From Phoronis australis (Eukaryota; Phoronida; Phoronidae): 64,000 nt of DNA. The first letter of the stretch is position 1; the number at the start of each line of letters is the position of its first letter. Where the stretch lies: positions 126,001-190,000 of the forward strand of contig NMRA01000362.1 of assembly GCA_002633005.1 (NCBI GenBank), given 5' to 3'. The notes beneath the pieces were generated by a model, which searched no databases, was not told the DNA's origin, and was given only the letters and a program-made list of their open reading frames with translations. Positions 28,101 through 39,709 of the stretch are shown one piece after another. The position numbers and the translations under genes are program-made.

Positions 28101-31100
28101 GGGTCCATAAGCTGATTCAAAAGAAACATTAGAGAATGTCTCTAACTTGATTTATCCATACTTGAAATTTGCCATATTTACTTAACCTAATTAGAGTTGC
28201 ACGGGATTTAAATAAGTCAGATCTTAAATAACGTAGAAAATATATCTGAAACTAAATAAGGCGATCCAGATCCTCCCAAGGATACCATTGTTTCATGAAA
28301 TGAAGAATATAAATCGGTAAATAAAACAACAAGAATGGATCAACTGAAATTTGAAATTTTCGGAGGTAACAACTTCCTTTATCAACAAAAACAGAAGTAA
28401 AGTAAAATCAAACACAAAATGACAATTGACATATAAGATATGATGTAATGAAAATGATACATTTTTGCGTAAAAAATTCAATGACATATGTTAAATCAAC
28501 ATAATCTACAAACTCAGTTTCGTAATCATAGATTTAACATAATACATAAAAACATTTCTGATACTATAGATAATCATTTCAATTCCAAAAACCATAATAT
28601 TCAAGATCTTTCTGTACAAATAATAGAAAAACTCCAACACCCCAGTACCCCTCACAGACTTAAAAGAGAACAATATTGGATAGACAAACTGAATACAATA
28701 GAACCTCATGGATTGAACATAAAAACTTCTTAAAATATGTCATTGAATTTTTTATGCAAAAATGTATCATTTTCATTACACCATATCTTATATGTCAATT
28801 GTCATTTTGTGTTTGATTTTACTTTATTTCTGTTTTTGTTGATAAAGGAAGTTGTTACCTCCGAAAATTTCAAATTTCAGTTGATCCATTCTTGTTGTTT
28901 TATTTACCGATTTATATTCTNTATTTAATAGTTACAGAAACGTATGTGAAGCTCCCTTTGATCGAAAGTAGATGGAATTACTAACACTTAACACAAAAAC
29001 GATCTTTAGGCCTTAAAAAGGGCCCTTAATCACGAGCACCACCAACGGATTACCAGTACCCAATTGCAGTCACATTGCCATGACTAGTTTAAACTTACGA
29101 CGAGGAACCTGCCCTGTTTTTCATTCCGTCTCATCTCCACGTGACTTGAAGCCTGCACTATGACATCATTGTTACCGTGACTAACTGAAGGACGTGCGGT
29201 CAGTGCTGTATCGTCCCTACAGAAGATAATGAGGTGAAAAGACTCACAAGGCAAATATGTCAACTCCAAAAATGACAAGTTTCAAAACTAAACAACCATG
29301 TTTTGTTAGGTAAAAGCCACTCAAAGTAGAGGTCGATTTCATTAAATTTCACAGGGTCTGAGCATGAATTTACAAATTATGTATTTTATAAGTTTTGGCA
29401 AAAGTCGCCATTCTGTTTGAATGTATAGAAACATTGTAAGAGTGTAACATAGTGAAAAAGGCCCCAGTAGCAGGCGCTTGGGTTAGGTAGGCCTATAGCG
29501 CTAATCGACGGTCGAAATTTTTTATACCATGTATTCAGCAGGAAATGTGCAACCAGGTCAAACAGGGGTACACCGTTAGTCAGGTATCTAGCTCCTCAGC
29601 TCAGTTTTAAATAAGCTATAAAAATGGTTCCAAGCAATCAGTGCAATGGGCCCACATGTGCGGCCTGCGCATGTCTGGTACAATGTGTACCACACCGCCT
29701 GCAATGATTTTAATTAAATAGATTGAAGCCAAAATGTCATGGGATACAAAGATTATTTCCTTGGTTACTGTCCTACAGGCTCGAATCACTTTATACATAG
29801 CACCAGCCGAGGAGATTGTTAAAGTACGTCAGTAGAAAATTATGTTCGCAAATGTCTAGAATTCAGTCCCAAATATTAACATATTAAAGAAGAACAATTT
29901 ATTAAGTCCGGAAATAAATTCGTTAATACTTTTAGCAACAAAAATTGCCATGAAAGGAATCATACCTTGACACCCACACCGGTCGAGTTTGGGCAACTCA
30001 AGCAGTTCGCTAACTTCTGAATCTGCCAGTGTCTTAAAAAAGCCATACAGCAACAGGCCATTAAGACAGCTGAGGACACAGCAGGCTGCTAGTAACCTGC
30101 TGATGTTATCTTGTCTACAGTCTACACTTGAGCCAGCATTAGATTCTACTTCGCATTAAGTCTTGGCTCACTGTGCAACATAATGAGCAATTACTGAGAC
30201 TCATAACCCAGCAGCCAAGTGTTACCATAAGATTCTTGGTGGTCAAGCAGTTTTCGGCCTTATGATTTTGTAATAAGTAATTGATAATCGACAAACTTTA
30301 AGGTGCTAGGATTTCAGTCAGTGGCCACAAAAGGTTACTAAGCAGAGCACTTACTTTCATGGAGAACATACCATTCAGGTTGAACATTGTGTAAATAACC
30401 CCATATTTCGCAGACTGATCAAACAAACCAGTCAAACGAAGCAGTTAATAAATGAAGGTTGCCTATAACAATTCAGCTTATGAGCATTTTCGCTAAACCT
30501 CCTTTTTCAATGTCTTCTAATTACCGATTGCCTTTAGCTGGTAACCTTCGTAATGTCTCAGCTTCTAGTTTTATAGAATCTGAAAATACAAACACAAGTG
30601 TCTTGATAGTACAATGTTTTTGAAAATCAACTGGATGTCAAAAATCGGCACATAATGGTGTTAGACTGATTCCATTTATTTTCGACTAAAATTCGTTTCA
30701 AATCTACCTAAATTTTGACACGTGTTGCTTTATCCACGTTGCTGAAATGACTTACAACTCAATTCCATCAATCAAGTATACACTCAGTGGCTAGGTACCA
30801 TAATGTCGCATAAAATTCCTTTAGTCCGACCGAAATACAATTTTAGTGACAAATTTTCAGCTTAACTGCCACGTAATTCAGGCCTAATGTTCATCGAAGT
30901 TTGACAGAGTTTAGCCAAAACCTGTGTAGTTTATTTTTAAAAGTACTATACTGAGTGCTAATAACCCAAAATCTAAAAACCCACATCCAACTGAGCCAAA
31001 TTTTTGCCATCTTCACAATTATAAATCGTGCCCTTTAGGGAGGGAGGGTTAAGGTATGTCATAATGTGCTTGAATATCAGCACAATTTATTGATACTAGG

Positions 31101-34100
31101 AAGATTTGGACTCCTGTGAATAGGTTGTCGTACGTGTAGCACTCAGTGACGGCAGATGACATACTAAACGAGGGAGACAACTCTTGTTTTCACTTAGTAT
31201 ATTGTTTTAACCTTGAAAAATATCAAAAGTGTTTAACACTTTCAGGGAGAGTTTTATAAATGAAATATGAGTGCAGATTAAACATCAAGCAGCAGATTAA
31301 ACATCAAGTAGCAAATGTTCATAAAACAAAACAAAACCTATACCTTTTTTACTTTGATCAATATCTGAACATTCCAGACTTGTTAATGCTTTATCCAATT
31401 CTGAAAAGCAAAGGAAAATTACTGTTAACTAAATGTACACCCCCCAGTCACTCAAGGAGAGTCCAGATATGCAGCAAGCAGTCATTTGCTGATCAGTCAA
31501 TGTTTCATGCTCAGTGCAGTGTCACATTAAGAGCCCATAGCTCTGGTTTGTGTTAGGGAGTGTAAGTCATTGGCTTGCTTTTTTACTGTTTCAACTATAG
31601 TACGCATGATTACACCACCCCGACCAAATGGGTCCATCAGCTGATTCAAAAGAAACATTAGAGACTGTCTCTAATTTGATTTATTCATACTTGAAATTTG
31701 CCATATTTACTTGACCTAATTAGAGTTGCACGGGATTTAAATAAGTCAGATCATAACTAATTCAAATGTGCTAATGGCAGCTCATAAAAAATGACCAAGT
31801 TTTATCATATTTTGGAAAATAAGGCCAGTTTTAGCTGGACCTCTGCACTGTAACCACTATTGTACCCACTAAGAAATACCAAAGATATTTTCCTTTCTGA
31901 TACAGTTTGGGGTTATCTACACTTTTTGATAGTCATACCCATGTCTCTCTTCGCTGTATCACCTAGATGGTCAAAACAATGCGCCCTTCGCATGTTGACT
32001 TTATAATGCATGGACAGTGGATAGCCATATTGCATGCACAACTCAGCATCCTTCAAGCATTCCTGCAAGGAACAAAACAGGAAATCAAACTTCAATTGAA
32101 ACGATTGTCTTCATTTGTTCTAATTTAAATGACAAGAAACAATATATTAGAAAGAGGGGGACGTGAATCTCATCCACGCCACAGTACTTTATCGTGTTTT
32201 CAACTTCACGAGCTCTAAGCTCAGAGTCTACAGCAGCTATCTTTGAGTACTTAAATTGTAGTCAGAGCCGCTGCATAGCACTTAGGTATTTTAAGCAAAA
32301 TTCACACTTTATTCTATTTTGTATTTTGTAGTTGCATTGTAATACTGTAGGATTCTACGAAACTGTCCCAACGAACGTCAGGACATCATATCTTATAAAC
32401 GGCTCAACAGATTCACATGAAATTTTCTAAAATCATGTTATAGGCACTATTCTTCAAAACAGTGTAACGATTCGTTTTTAAAAATGTCAGAAATAGGAGT
32501 TTTATGATTTTTAAGAAAAAAGTGGCAACACAAAAACAAAATGTTTCAGAAAACTGTAACAGTGTTTTTGACATATCTGATCATGAACAACTGATTACTA
32601 ACTTAATTTCATTGTTATTGCCACTGCTGTTTGCTATTGATGTGTGTTTCTTTTTGCTAAATTTTAATTAAAAATGGCTACGCAACCCAATTAATGGCAG
32701 GCTGGTACAAATCAAAAAAAGATATTCTACAGGCTTTCTGCTTTCATAAAATATGCCCTTCTGATGATATAAAATCTAGTAAAAGCATGAAAGTTTTGAG
32801 AATTCCCTCAACTGGGTGTCTCAATTGGATGTTACTTGAACTGTACCAAAATACAGAAGAATACTGCAATTTCCTTACTTGACTTAGCGACATTGCGCCC
32901 GTCTCTCACGGACGTCAGCTTGATCAGTGGTATGGCTAATAGATGACGTTTTAACACGATGACGCACCATCGAGGTCAGAACAATAACTCATAAGTGTGA
33001 CAGTTGGAACGTGTCAACAAGGTCCCACATTACTTTGTCAGACCAAACGAGGGAGTGTTCATACCTTGTAATCTTCTATGAAGAACTGTGCAGCTGATCT
33101 GTTAGCCAGAGCAATCCCATACTCCTTACTGGGCAGTTCAGCGCAGAACAAGCTCTGTGAAATACAACCCAGAGTGTTGATGGATAAAAGAAGATCTTCA
33201 CAAAGTGACCAATCATACGGGGCATATGACTTCCACAGCGTTTTAGTTCAGAAGCCATTAACAGCATCGGCTATAGCACAAGGAACAACAACAATGTATA
33301 TTCTATGACTGCACACAAGCCACAGTCAACAATATTAGCCACGTCACTATTAACTGGCGGCCCCTGTTGTGATGCACATTGTATTTCCGCCAAGCTCACA
33401 AACCAGGAGCAGAGTGGCATCTCCTTTGAAATTTTCATAATAAAATATCGGGGTCGCAAATTTTTTAATTGTTTGAGATCTATGGTAACACAAATCACAT
33501 ACCAAATACATAAAGTATGCGCCTGGTCATTTTTATAAAGATCAATGTATTCTGCCAGACACAAACACGTGTAGCAAACAAGATGCCCAACACGCATCAA
33601 TTTTTGATTCTTGCTCAGCGAGAAACCCCAAACCCTACATGTACACGCACATAAAAAAACTGTTTACTAAGCTCATGCCAGAACTGAAACATCCAAATAC
33701 CTTCGTGTACATCTGGAGTGCATCTTGATATCTGCTTTGCTGAAAGCACTTGTTGCCCTCGGTCCTCCATTTCAGGGCTTTGTCACCCGACTTTGACGAC
33801 TGTTTGTAAGAACACCTCTCGAAAAAGGATCCTATTTCCTTGTGTTCCCTAAAACATGGACTATACCAATCAATCGATGAAATGAGCATCAAAGATGATA
33901 AGAGAAAACATTCTACACACAACTCTTTGACTTTGAGCACGATAACAACATTTGCATGATACAATTTTTGAGATGTAGGACATTTTTAAGAGAATCGATT
34001 GAATATACCACCATACAGCAGTGACAATTTAACGGCGTGGCGGTGCAATTGATTAAAACACTGGGAAATATCTCAGTTCAATAAAATCTTACAAGATAGC

Positions 34101-36129
34101 GGAACTCTGTCCATCGACTACCCTATCCCTGTCTAGCGACAAGGCCTATTTCACCATATTTTATCACAATATTAGGCAAAAGCTACTCAGCCCTTGCTAC
34201 CAGCTACACTTTAACCATCGACACTTGAACCTTATCACTGTCATGACAAAATGTTGTACAGTTACAGCTTATAACCTCAAAGTCTTCTCAAACTCAGATG
34301 TATCTGTACTGCATATTGAACCTGTACAGTGTATGTGGAGATGTAGCCAGCAGTCAGCTACTCAAAGTCTTCGGAAAGCCATTTAAAATTGTTGCGATTT
34401 CAGTGAAAGGGGCGTTCTCTGTCAGAACAGGCATTTGACAGAAGCGCAAGTCAAAACCAGTGGCTCTATAGTAGTAGCCGACACATGCTCTACCAATGAA
34501 CCAAATCCCATGCATTGAACAGTGAAGTATTTCTATGGTGAAGACTGCTTTTCGTGAACGTCTGGCAGACAATAGCGAAAATTGGCCATTCACAATTTAA
34601 AATAAAAAATATAGGATTTTGTTGAACATTTAGATCTAGTCAAACCCAAGTACTAAGTAGCCTATCCCCTTCAACAATCCCAAAAATATCTTTACGGACA
34701 TAAAACTGATGTTCTTCTAAGACTTCACCAATTTTTAAAAAAATGGAGACCCGACTGTTATTTGTAAGCTCAAACACATTGCTGTTGTTCTCTCAAAATT
34801 TTTATTTTAAAGCTTTGTTGCGTGTGTTGTTCTCTATTGTTTATGGCCCCATTAGATCACACTTTGTTCAAGCCTCGCTAACTTTAACAATAGACCAGCA
34901 GTTGCAATTCCAGCAATTGCAATTCCAGCAAAGTAAATTTCTGAGCACATTCTGATTCAACAAAGCTGTCATCATCTCTTGAAAGTCGTCACAAAAATTC
35001 AGCAAATTTTATGTCATAAGCATACTCTGTTCAAACCGATGATGGATCGACTTAATTCATTCTGTTACATAAGCCTGAGAGAATGATGCTTATTAAATTG
35101 TTTTTCGCATAAACAGATTACAGGAAAATTGAGTGTCAGTTGATGCCTAGATTTTGCATACACCCCTGACTTCTGATTTTTAGGTTTGTTCGATTTTGGG
35201 GTAGAGTAAGTGTAAAGCCAACTCCCATTCTAAAGCATTTTTGAGTCAGCGGAGGTTGAACTGCTCTTCTTAGTAATGGAGAAACCAGGTGAATGGAAAG
35301 TTTTCATTTTTGAAAAAATGTAAATATGAAGCAGAAATGTACATTAAATAATACTAAAAACTCCTAAATTAATTAATTGGATAAATACTAGTCAGGAAGT
35401 CACTTTGAAAGACGTCCTTGTGACAAATGCCTTGTATTCTATCGCTTGAAAAATTTTAGTCGCTGGACCAAGTTCCCCTTGGGTGACACCATTGGAAAGC
35501 AAAGTGGCCCATTCCAAGAAAAAACTCAAACAAATATTATCTCATCAACACTTTCATTTCCATTGCAAAAATGTCCAGTTGCCAATGTAAACAAGTGAAT
35601 GAAGGATTGCTCAAAAAATAAGGTTTGTTAACAGTATTTTTTGAGTTGGAAGGAATAAATACACTGAAGGCCTCCTAAGGCTAAAGTGTCCCTCTGGCTC
35701 TATGCGCAAAAGTGACTTAGTTAGTGTGAGGCATAACTAAACGAAAAGCTTATGGCGTTGAGACGGTAAAGCTCCTGTACCTTCATCATCTTTACTGAGC
35801 CAGCCACCTAGCTGTATGAAGACTATGGTCAAAATATTTAATGAGCTTGTACCAAGCCTACCAAGGCCCAAGGGCATGGCTACAGAGTACAGACAATACA
35901 ATACACTGAATACAGAGACGTACGTCAAACGTACGTGGTGGTCACTGTCTGAAGCTAATCAGACAAGGTATACCAACACGTACTGTAGTGGGTTTTGCTT
36001 CACAAGGAACTCAATTCGTTCAATGTCGCTTGAACACCTGGAGAATCTCTCTAAAAGGCTGCTGGTCATATACTTAAACAAGATTTCATCAAGAATCTGT
36101 TGCCAGTTCCCAAATTTCGCGCGGTCCAT
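13163..36129 (-). CDS. SMYD4: SMYD4-type TPR/SET/MYND methyltransferase
   Basis: Sixteen exons chain in phase: 35984-36129, 33701-33848, 33065-33154, 31923-32062, 29966-30069, 29099-29205, 24890-25017, 23132-23298, 21389-21540, 20539-20608, 19680-19893, 19137-19210, 18022-18140, 15771-15945, 14879-14992, 13163-13458. They total 2244 nt (747 aa plus stop; vertebrate SMYD4 is about 800 aa). Residues 1-48 match the family N-terminus. A TPR region (WRTEGNKCFQQSRYQDAL, then ALANRSAAQFF) follows. The MYND zinc finger has C275, C278, C289, C292, C298, C302, H311 and C315. The SET core has NHSCDPN at 479-485 and NCYG at 511-514, followed by a cysteine-rich post-SET and a TPR-like C-terminus ending in a GDYGKSAEHVAKSL block. 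The family is a cytosolic or nuclear lysine methyltransferase linked to heart development. Exons 5 and 6 have second copies at 26397 and 25532. The 5-to-6 junction needs the second of two nearby acceptors. Confidence 0.93.
13780..13884 (+). repeat. TGATGTGTTGA-type minisatellite in SMYD4 intron-free 5' flank of last exon
   Basis: About ten degenerate copies of a 10-11 base unit close to TGATGTGTTGA, with single-base variants such as TGATATGATG and TGACGCGTTG. It lies in the intron before the last SMYD4 exon. No function is indicated. Confidence 0.85.
14040..14122 (+). repeat. Probable retroelement 3' tail with (AAAT)n, copy 1
   Basis: TTAACTGAAGTGGGCACACA followed by GTTTAAATAAATAAATAAAT resembles the better copies at 48834 and 62110, which share CTCTTGG...TATCA(C/T)TGAA..GGC...ATTTTAAATA and an AAAT-repeat tail. 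This copy is the most diverged of the three, so membership is tentative. Confidence 0.35.
14859..14880 (-). repeat. (GT)7 microsatellite at a splice donor
   Basis: On the minus strand SMYD4 exon 15 ends CTAG and runs directly into seven GT repeats followed by AAGG. The first GT is the donor supported by family alignment (residues ...AALG then DYGK). The last GT, in GTAAGG, is the stronger match to the donor consensus and would add 12 nt in frame, so repeat length could affect splicing. Confidence 0.8.
16290..16360 (+). repeat. tRNA-derived SINE head
   Basis: TTAGTGGTGTAGCGGTTAGA resembles a tRNA A box, and GGTACAATTCCAGC, about 45 bases on, resembles a B box (GGTTCRATTCC) with one clear mismatch. 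The spacing fits a tRNA. There is no clean acceptor stem and the loops are degenerate, so this is a SINE or tRNA pseudogene rather than a working tRNA. It lies in a SMYD4 intron. Confidence 0.6.
16541..16720 (+). repeat. Minisatellite, 20-bp unit, nine copies
   Basis: Nine head-to-tail copies of TTGCCAAGCTTAAACACTAC in exact 20-bp register, with no indel. Variants are one or two substitutions, and most copies contain AAGCTT. A partial tenth copy (TTGC) follows. It lies in the SMYD4 intron between exons 13 and 14. Confidence 0.97.
18548..18615 (+). repeat. Short dispersed repeat CCCAGTTGCATGAAA, copy 2
   Basis: This is the second copy of the element end seen at 5795 (CCCAGTTGCATGAAACAGTC, then CATCTTTTGTG instead of AATCTTTTGTG). 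It lies within a SMYD4 intron. Confidence 0.45.
22241..22357. repeat. Small foldback element in SMYD4 intron
   Basis: GAGCCTCTTTTTTAGGTTTT at 22244 is nearly the reverse complement of AAACCTAAAAAGAGACTC at 22337-22354, giving an inverted repeat of about 24 bp with a 65-bp loop. This is consistent with a MITE-like foldback, but target-site duplications were not identified. Confidence 0.55.
23965..24042 (+). repeat. ATTAGGATTATA-type minisatellite
   Basis: About six degenerate copies of a 12-base AT-rich unit close to ATTAGGATTATA. It lies in the intron between SMYD4 exons 7 and 8. Confidence 0.85.
25532..25638 (-). CDS. SMYD4: Second copy of SMYD4 exon 6
   Basis: This copy has the same splice signals (CAG acceptor, GTAAGT donor) and the same encoded residues, ending EMRRNEKQGRFLV, as the exon at 29099-29205. 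Only one of the two can be used in a transcript, because exon 6 exits in phase 0 but must be entered in phase 1; reading both gives an early stop. It is either an alternative exon or an allelic copy left by assembly. Confidence 0.7.
26397..26500 (-). pseudogene. SMYD4: Second copy of SMYD4 exon 5 with lost acceptor
   Basis: This is the counterpart of exon 5 at 29966-30069. Copy 2 has the acceptor tcctcag; here the same position reads tcctcgg, so the invariant AG is gone. The donor GTATGA is intact. The encoded residues differ at five places (for example YGCVKTPTD against YGFFKTLAD), while the remaining changes are synonymous. As it stands, this exon should not be spliced in normally. Confidence 0.7.
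28304..28920. mobile_element. Penelope-like element remnant with inverted terminal arms
   Basis: Two arms of about 186 bp, 28304-28490 and 28735-28920, are near-perfect reverse complements of each other. The 245 bp between them encode the end of a GIY-YIG-type endonuclease (see 28488-28733). Penelope-like elements are known for such terminal repeats in direct or inverted arrangement and for 5' truncation. The right arm stops at the N at 28921, so the element may continue in sequence that is not assembled. Confidence 0.75.
28488..28733 (+). pseudogene. C-terminal fragment of Penelope-type GIY-YIG endonuclease
   Basis: 81 open codons including DNHFNSKNHNIQDLSVQIIE and REQYWIDKLNTIEPHGLN. The spacing of HFN, the acidic IIE, and R-E-x-x-WI...L-x-T...P-x-GLN matches the end of the endonuclease domain of Penelope-like retroelements. 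The reverse transcriptase and the front of the nuclease are absent, so this is a 5'-truncated copy. Confidence 0.75.
28921..28921. other. Single ambiguous base (N) at a likely contig join
   Basis: This is the only N in the window. It lies exactly where the inverted arm of the Penelope remnant stops and copy 2 of the 2.8-kb repeat starts, so it probably marks a gap or join rather than an ordinary ambiguous base. Confidence 0.85.
28922..31752. repeat. 2.8-kb near-identical segment, copy 2
   Basis: This matches 25357-28222 throughout, with small differences including a deletion near 30113. It contains the intact SMYD4 exons 5 and 6. The right boundary is where copy 1 diverges into the Penelope-like insertion while this copy continues ATAACTAATTC. 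Confidence 0.95.
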
Positions 36130-39100
36130 TTCTCAGTGTCTTCTTTTTCTTATCTTAGAAAAGAGAAGAGCAAATTACACCAATAGGTGTCACTGTTTAT
36201 CTCTTCTGTTGGAAGGCATGTAGCACAAGCTCCGCCGGGTGGGACGTTCTTTGGTAAAGTTTGTTATCTTGGGCCGTGCGGATGAAAGTGTCGCGCATAA
36301 TTACGCAGGTAATTACAACCTGGGCCCGGTCTCTAATCTTTGTACTCGAAACGAACTCGAAATTATTTTTGGCAATTTCTCTACTCCCGTTTTTGTCTGT
36401 TTCGAGCTCCGACTACCGACGCAAACTCAGTGGGCGGCGCACCATAGGGGGCTGGGGGCTATAGCCCCCGCTTTCTTCAGTGCTGAGCCGCATATGGCCT
36501 GTACCTGAATTCAAATGCCTATGAGTTTCTAGTCCAAGTTCGCACTCGATGAACCTTATATTAATGCTACAAACTCGAGTTTATCAACTGCAAACTAGGC
36601 CCTCCTGAATCCACGCCACTAAAAGTCATTACATACCGTGAATAATACGCTTACAAGGAAGTCACGCACTTCTAAAGATATGCTGGAATTTTCATCGCCC
36701 GTCCGTCTGAGTGACTTGTACCAGGATCAACGAGAGCGCGGCGCCGGAATCAGGTACAATTGTGATGACCTAGTAATTGCCCGATGGCCGAGCAAGACTG
36801 AGATTATCCGACCATAAACTGTATTAGACTTCTCTGACTGTACATAATGGCAAATTTTCAAAATGCATTAACCACTAATTTTCGTTAAACGAACACCACG
36901 TCGGTAGTCAGCTGGAAAAAAAAAACAAACAAGTACGGTTTTCGATTTTTAAAAATCGATGAACTAGTAATCTAAAAATTACAACCCGTTGGGTACGATT
37001 GAAGATAAACTACCTCGGTGGATATACAAACGCTGATCAGAGTTAACAATATCACATGGATTCATTTTTTAATATTTTTTCAATCTCGTTTTACCAGATT
37101 TTTGACCAGGAAACAGTTGTTGTGTCCACTAGTTTCATTTTTTATTACTGACAAATAGCTAGAATAGTTAATAGCCAGTGCCACCGAAATTGTCCAGAGA
37201 TTCCAAATCTTCAGTTTGGTAATCACCATATTTGCACTTTTGTATATATTTTATGATTTGAGTTCTAATAAAGATTAAACTTTAATGACATGTGAAATGT
37301 TTAGTGTACCTGTAATATGGTAAGTTTAGGGATGGGCTCACAATGACGTGAACTCAACTAATTAAGTTTAGCTGGCGATCAAAATCTAACACTGTTATGG
37401 TACTTCAAGTTCAAAACTTTGATAAAAACTTATCAACCTGTTACTGGTAAGAAAAAAACAAGTGGGCAGAAGCATTGAAAATTAAATAAAGAAAACCAAT
37501 ATGAAACTTATCGTTCCTTTGGGAAGTGGCCCTTTGTCAAGATAAACACGAGTTAATCTTTTTAGTCATTGTGTAATATTTATAACGTACCAAGTTAAAA
37601 CTACTATCCAGAGTTGCAGGCTATAACTCTGCAAATGTCAGAGAAAACCAAATTGGGGGTACTAACAACAACCATTGTTGAGACAGTAATGCTAGCGATT
37701 ACTTTTCCACTTCATTAGCTCAGATCTACTTCAATACAAAGGGCGTGCTGAATAGGCATCGTAAAGTTGTCTGGGGCTTAGGGAATCAGAGCAGTCACCA
37801 GTGTAAGCGAGAAATTCTCCACATCTGTACTCGAGCATGGAATAATAGACACTTATTTTGAGTTCCCATAAAAGTAGAGTAGAAAATGCCAGACATAATT
37901 TCGAGTTCCATCGATTTCGAGTAAAATGATTAGAGCCCGGGCCGAGACCTTGTTTTTGTTTCACTACAGTAATCAATATATCCAATAAGAAATTGGTCTG
38001 TGCGTGAGCTCTAAAGCGCCGTAATTTTTCGCTCGAATTTTTTGCTCTGTACATGTCATGAAGTGCTCAGAAGATAAAATCTCACGTGCAAAGTATAAGA
38101 GGGCAAAAGTGAACTTAAGGTTGGTCCAAAACGGTGTTAGGGTAACTGAATGCACTGTAGTAGAATGTTAGTAGTAAATCATTCATTATCTATTCAAAAT
38201 ATTTGAATAACAAACCATTTACACTACACAAAATATCAACTGCTAATTAGTTTAATGACTGGTGGCTTCGTGGACTGGTACTTAGTCTAACGCGGACAAC
38301 CTTTTATAATTCCCAAGGAAAATTATGAGCGTAAAATTAAGAGTCAATAATATGAGTGTAAAACTTCCTCAGAGCTCACGTGACCGGCCTACAAACCAAT
38401 TCTCATTGGATGAAACGATTACGGTCTTAAAAGTAGAGCGAAGTCTTGGTCGCAGTTACGAGCGAACGATTTTGGCAGTAAAACAAGAACGAGATCTACG
38501 AGCGAAATTACGGCCGAACAGTTTCGGTCGCAAAACACTAGCGGAGTCTCGGACATAATTACAAGCCGTAATTACGGGCAACACAATCTCCACAAACGAT
38601 CCACGATAAGTTATTAGGAGAGATCCCTCACTGGCGTACTCAAAGGGTATCATGGAAAGCAGTACTGTAAATTAGTAAACGAACCTTTTCAACTTGAGGC
38701 CTCGATCAAAGTTAAATAATTTTCGGTGGTGGTATTTTTCTTGCATTTTGACTTAGTTTCCCAAGAACGGTAATACATGTACAACATTTGGCTTACCTCA
38801 AAATCCAGCTCCTGCCTAGTGGTCTTGGAAATGGGGCAGTTATTGGAATTGATTCACATGACACTTGGCGACCGCATGTCAAGTGACGTTCATAATTTTT
38901 TAACGTGATGATGTAATCCAGTAATCTTTCCTAAATTTCAAATCTGTGCAGTGAACTTGGCAAACAGCTTTTTTCGTTAAGGAAACATAATCAGTAATAA
39001 AATTATTAGAGATTATTCTCCTCTTTTGCAGCAAGATCCCTTTAACTCCAACCGGCTTTAAAATTGACTAGCACATAGTGAACACATAAAGTCTAATTTT

Positions 39101-39643
39101 CCAACTAGGCCTATACTATGGGTCACATGATTATATTCAAACAATCATGAAAACAGGGATCTAAGCCTACATTTTTAGTCAGGTAGTACATTAGATGGCG
39201 AATATCCTAAAAGCTCTTACTTAGAAAGAAGGCTTATTGTTGTCACGCTCGATGAAACCCGACTCGGTCACGACGGAGTGTTGTCAGTCGTACGTTCAAA
39301 TATCTAGTGCTGCAACAAAGTTCCATGTGCCAAATGATTGAGTCGTATGGAAGTCAGAAGCTTTTTTTTAACTTGAAGGTCCATGCGACTGGCGTTGGCA
39401 TGTCGCGTGGTTATCGCCTATGGGAAGCTACCCTTGTTTTTTCTCTGTTGCGGGATATAACAACAGGCCTACAGTTCACACGGATATCGTACCTTGAGCG
39501 CACATCAGCCGGTTACTGATGAACGCCTATCGTTATCATTATTATTTGAAAGAAAAACAAAATGAACAATGGATACGACTTTCTACCGATATCTATGCAA
39601 TGAGTTTGCGACCTAGTTGCAGAAACGCATTTTTGAGTAGATG
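36130..39643. other. Intergenic, SMYD4 5' flank to kinase 3' end
   Basis: The SMYD4 start (GAAATGGACC context) is preceded by moderately GC-rich sequence containing GCTCCGCCGGGTGGGACG, a possible CpG-type promoter without a TATA box. A GGGGGCTGGGG repeat lies at 36434-36500. The rest is AT-rich, and I see no convincing gene. Confidence 0.4.
36434..36500 (+). repeat. Interspersed repeat CACCATAGGGGGCTGGGG, copy 2
   Basis: This copy matches 11871-11930 in the same orientation, through the palindromic GGGGGCTATAGCCCCC. It lies about 300 bp upstream of the SMYD4 start codon. Confidence 0.55.
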
Positions 39644-39649
39644 TTTATT
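39644..39649 (-). terminator. Poly(A) signal for kinase gene
   Basis: AATAAA on the minus strand, about 60 nt beyond the kinase stop codon, in CATGCAATAAACATC. It is the canonical hexamer at a usual distance. Confidence 0.55.
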
Positions 39650-39709
39650 GCATGGAAAGGAAAAGCTGTAACGAAAACATTGATTTTACATCAATCCGTT
39701 TTGCTGACG

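Larger units (their letters stand above)
25357..28222. repeat. 2.8-kb near-identical segment, copy 1
   Basis: From TATTTAATAGTTACAG to ATTTAAATAAGTCAGATC this stretch is repeated, with scattered substitutions and a few small indels, at 28922-31752. It carries a second copy of SMYD4 exon 6 (25532-25638), which encodes the same residues as 29099-29205. It also carries a defective second copy of exon 5 (26397-26500). The match starts immediately after the N at 28921 in copy 2. Confidence 0.95.

Noticed and set aside
29616-29798. Minus-strand stretch with MRRPHMWAHCTDCLEPF resembling part of a MYND/SET protein
   Set aside because: It is not needed to close the SMYD4 frame, its phase does not fit, and the resemblance rests on a few residues around a GGTACAATGTGTACC palindrome.
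35816-36223. Plus-strand 135-codon open frame
   Set aside because: It is the shadow of SMYD4 exon 1, which on the minus strand matches the family N-terminus and fits the phase of exon 2.
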